This document shows, piece after piece, positions 6,922-7,494 of a stretch of 7,494 nucleotides of DNA. The position numbers and the translations under genes are program-made. The stretch lies in NCBI GenBank assembly GCA_031254385.1, contig JAIRUO010000292.1, forward strand, positions 1 to 7,494. The letters run 5' to 3'. Source of the stretch: Treponema sp. GTDB lineage: Bacteria > Spirochaetota > Spirochaetia > Treponematales > Breznakiellaceae. The notes below the pieces were generated by a model. It was not told the origin of the DNA. It did no database searches and saw only the letters and a program-made list of their open reading frames with translations. The first letter of the stretch is position 1, and each line of letters opens with the position of its first letter.

Positions 6922-6950
6922 ATTTTATCCATCTGTACATTATTTGTCAA
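6922..6950 (-). promoter_or_regulatory. Cassette-internal promoter of the acetyltransferase gene
   Basis: On the minus strand, TTGACA (6950-6945) is followed after exactly 17 bases by TAAAAT (6927-6922), and then AGGAGAGG and the ATG at 6902. This near-consensus sigma-70-type promoter lies inside the cassette, so the gene would not depend on an integron platform promoter. Confidence 0.75.
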
Positions 6951-6970
6951 TCTTTTCTTACAACAAATTC

Positions 6971-6990
6971 CAGCCAAAATGTCGCATAAC
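6971..6990 (-). other. Cassette boundary core site (R') at the start of the acetyltransferase cassette
   Basis: On the minus strand GTTATGCGAC followed by [A]TTTTGGCTG forms the joint between the cassette and whatever preceded it. The bases before it (TTAC just upstream) resemble those before the R' at 6001, but no GC hairpin is visible. It may be an attI site or the end of a decayed attC. Confidence 0.5.
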
Positions 6991-7030
6991 GTAATTTATA
7001 TGACACTGTTAAAATCTAGCGGTTTTTATA

Positions 7031-7087
7031 CCCTATACTTTATATAGGGCCACCACTATATGTTGTGGTGTTTGTAATTAGCACCAC
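7031..7087. repeat. Cluster of short hairpins between array and transposase remnant
   Basis: CCCTATA (7031-7037) pairs with TATAGGG (7043-7049) over a 5-base loop. GTGGTG (7065-7070) can pair either with CACCAC at 7051-7056 or with CACCAC at 7082-7087, so the two hairpins exclude each other. No gene is seen between 6991 and 7099. The role is unknown. Confidence 0.4.
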
Positions 7088-7098
7088 GAGGCAAAAAC

Positions 7099-7111
7099 GG
7101 TGCCAGGCACT
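7099..7111. repeat. GGTGCCAGGCACT palindrome, right copy
   Basis: Same orientation as the copy at 5353 and identical except for the last base. It sits exactly where recognisable transposase sequence begins to its right, so it marks a break or insertion point. Confidence 0.75.
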
Positions 7112-7494
7112 AGGCGTTGCCATACCCTGCGGGAAACGAAGAAGGAAAGGAACGCGTCCGGATACTTGCAGACGGTAGGCCGGTATGAATGCGAATCGTG
7201 CAAATACTGCCGGCTCAAGCGGCAGTGCACCACCGCCAAAGGGAACCGGAGCATTAAGTGCAACGAACGGTCGCTGCGGTTGAAGCGGAAAGCCCAGCGA
7301 ATATTGGAAGACGAACGGTACAAGCCATTGCGGAAGCAACGGGCGGTTGAGGTGGAAACGGTATTCGGGCAGATCAAGGGAAACCAGGGCTACCGGAGAT
7401 TCCTGCTTCGGGGCATGGCGAAAGTCTCGACCGAGTGGGGCCTGCTCTCCCTCGGGTACAATTTGAAGCAGATATATCGGTTAAGCCGGAATAA
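7112..7494 (+). pseudogene. IS1182-family transposase, C-terminal remnant (5'-truncated, open to window end)
   Basis: The frame with codons starting at 7112 is open to the window end; the last base pair of the window begins an unfinished codon. The product shows the Cys-rich segment YECESCKYCRLKRQC followed by TTAKGNRSI, then the terminal block VEVETVFGQIKGNQGYRRF and LLRGMAKVSTEWGLLSLGYNL. These match the C-terminal DDE domain (DDE_Tnp_1_6) of IS1182-like transposases as I know them; the Glu in VETVFGQIK is probably the last catalytic acid. The N-terminal part, with the helix-turn-helix and first two catalytic Asp residues, is absent: the frame meets TAG at 7079 and similarity stops at the palindrome at 7099-7111. 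GC-rich, unlike the AT-rich DNA to its left. It cannot be active by itself. Confidence 0.85.

Larger units (their letters stand above)
6001..6989 (-). mobile_element. Integron-like gene cassette carrying a GNAT acetyltransferase
   Basis: This 989-base unit on the minus strand starts after the G of a GTTATGC core (6990-6984) and ends at the G of the attC R' core at 6001. It holds one gene, with its own promoter, followed by attC. The cassette's own start (minus strand, gttatgcgacattttggct onwards) is the inverse complement of the attC R'' flank at 6051-6070 at 19 of 20 positions. Its first bases TTATGC therefore match its own R'' exactly, whereas the following cassette starts TTATGT. This own-end matching is the mark of a circular cassette intermediate. 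Confidence 0.7.

Noticed and set aside
6051..6990. Classical transposon with 20-base terminal inverted repeats around the acetyltransferase
   Set aside because: No transposase or target duplication is seen. The repeat starts exactly at the GTTATGC core, the neighbouring unit has its own different end pairing, and an attC hairpin lies beyond one end. Cassette boundaries explain all of this better.
7040..7377. Two overlapping 99-codon minus-strand open frames
   Set aside because: They are shadows of the plus-strand transposase remnant, which has clear family motifs.
1..7494. CRISPR array, tRNA or rRNA genes
   Set aside because: I saw no regularly spaced 25-40 base repeats with unique spacers and no tRNA- or rRNA-like conserved stretches. 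The short-period arrays at 417 and 3650 have no spacers.

Overview
The window is a chromosomal segment from an anaerobic bacterium, most likely Clostridia/Firmicutes-like. The evidence is the compact aroF-tyrA-aroB-aroA gene order, the protein style, strong GGAGG-type ribosome binding sites and an IS1182-family transposase remnant. Taxonomy is an inference; spirochaetes are not excluded.

Positions 1-3571 (minus strand) hold a tightly packed aromatic amino-acid operon, transcribed right to left. The order is DAHP synthase with an N-terminal regulatory domain (aroF), prephenate dehydrogenase (tyrA), 3-dehydroquinate synthase (aroB) and the N-terminal half of EPSP synthase (aroA), which runs off the left edge. 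aroF/tyrA and tyrA/aroB overlap by 4 bases, and aroB/aroA are 1 base apart. Together they give the first and second steps of the shikimate pathway, its EPSP step and the first tyrosine-specific step. A good sigma-70-type promoter lies just upstream of aroF. aroA carries an in-frame G-rich minisatellite insertion. The divergent intergenic region upstream of aroF carries a telomere-like NTTAGGG heptamer array.

Positions 3777-5349 (plus strand) hold a metallo-beta-lactamase-fold hydrolase, then a SAM-dependent methyltransferase interrupted by one in-frame TAA at codon 117. The methyltransferase stop codon abuts a palindromic repeat, GGTGCCAGGCACC.

Positions 5366-7000 are strikingly AT-rich and read best as a small integron-type gene-cassette array on the minus strand with no integrase gene in view (CALIN-like). 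One cassette (about 6001-6989) carries a GNAT acetyltransferase with an in-frame TAG. The next (about 5369-6000) carries a small lipoprotein. A complete attC-like hairpin lies at 5995-6057, and a second attC survives only as a half-site at 5369-5390. In each cassette the first 17-20 bases are the inverse complement of the bases at its own attC R'' end. Such a match is expected of excisable circular cassettes, but it is much longer here than the usual 6-7 base core.

The array is bracketed by two same-orientation copies of the GGTGCCAGGCAC palindrome (5353-5365 and 7099-7111). The right copy is fused directly to the 5'-truncated C-terminal part of an IS1182-like transposase that is open to the window end. 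Overall, a conserved biosynthetic operon is followed by a laterally acquired, decaying accessory region.
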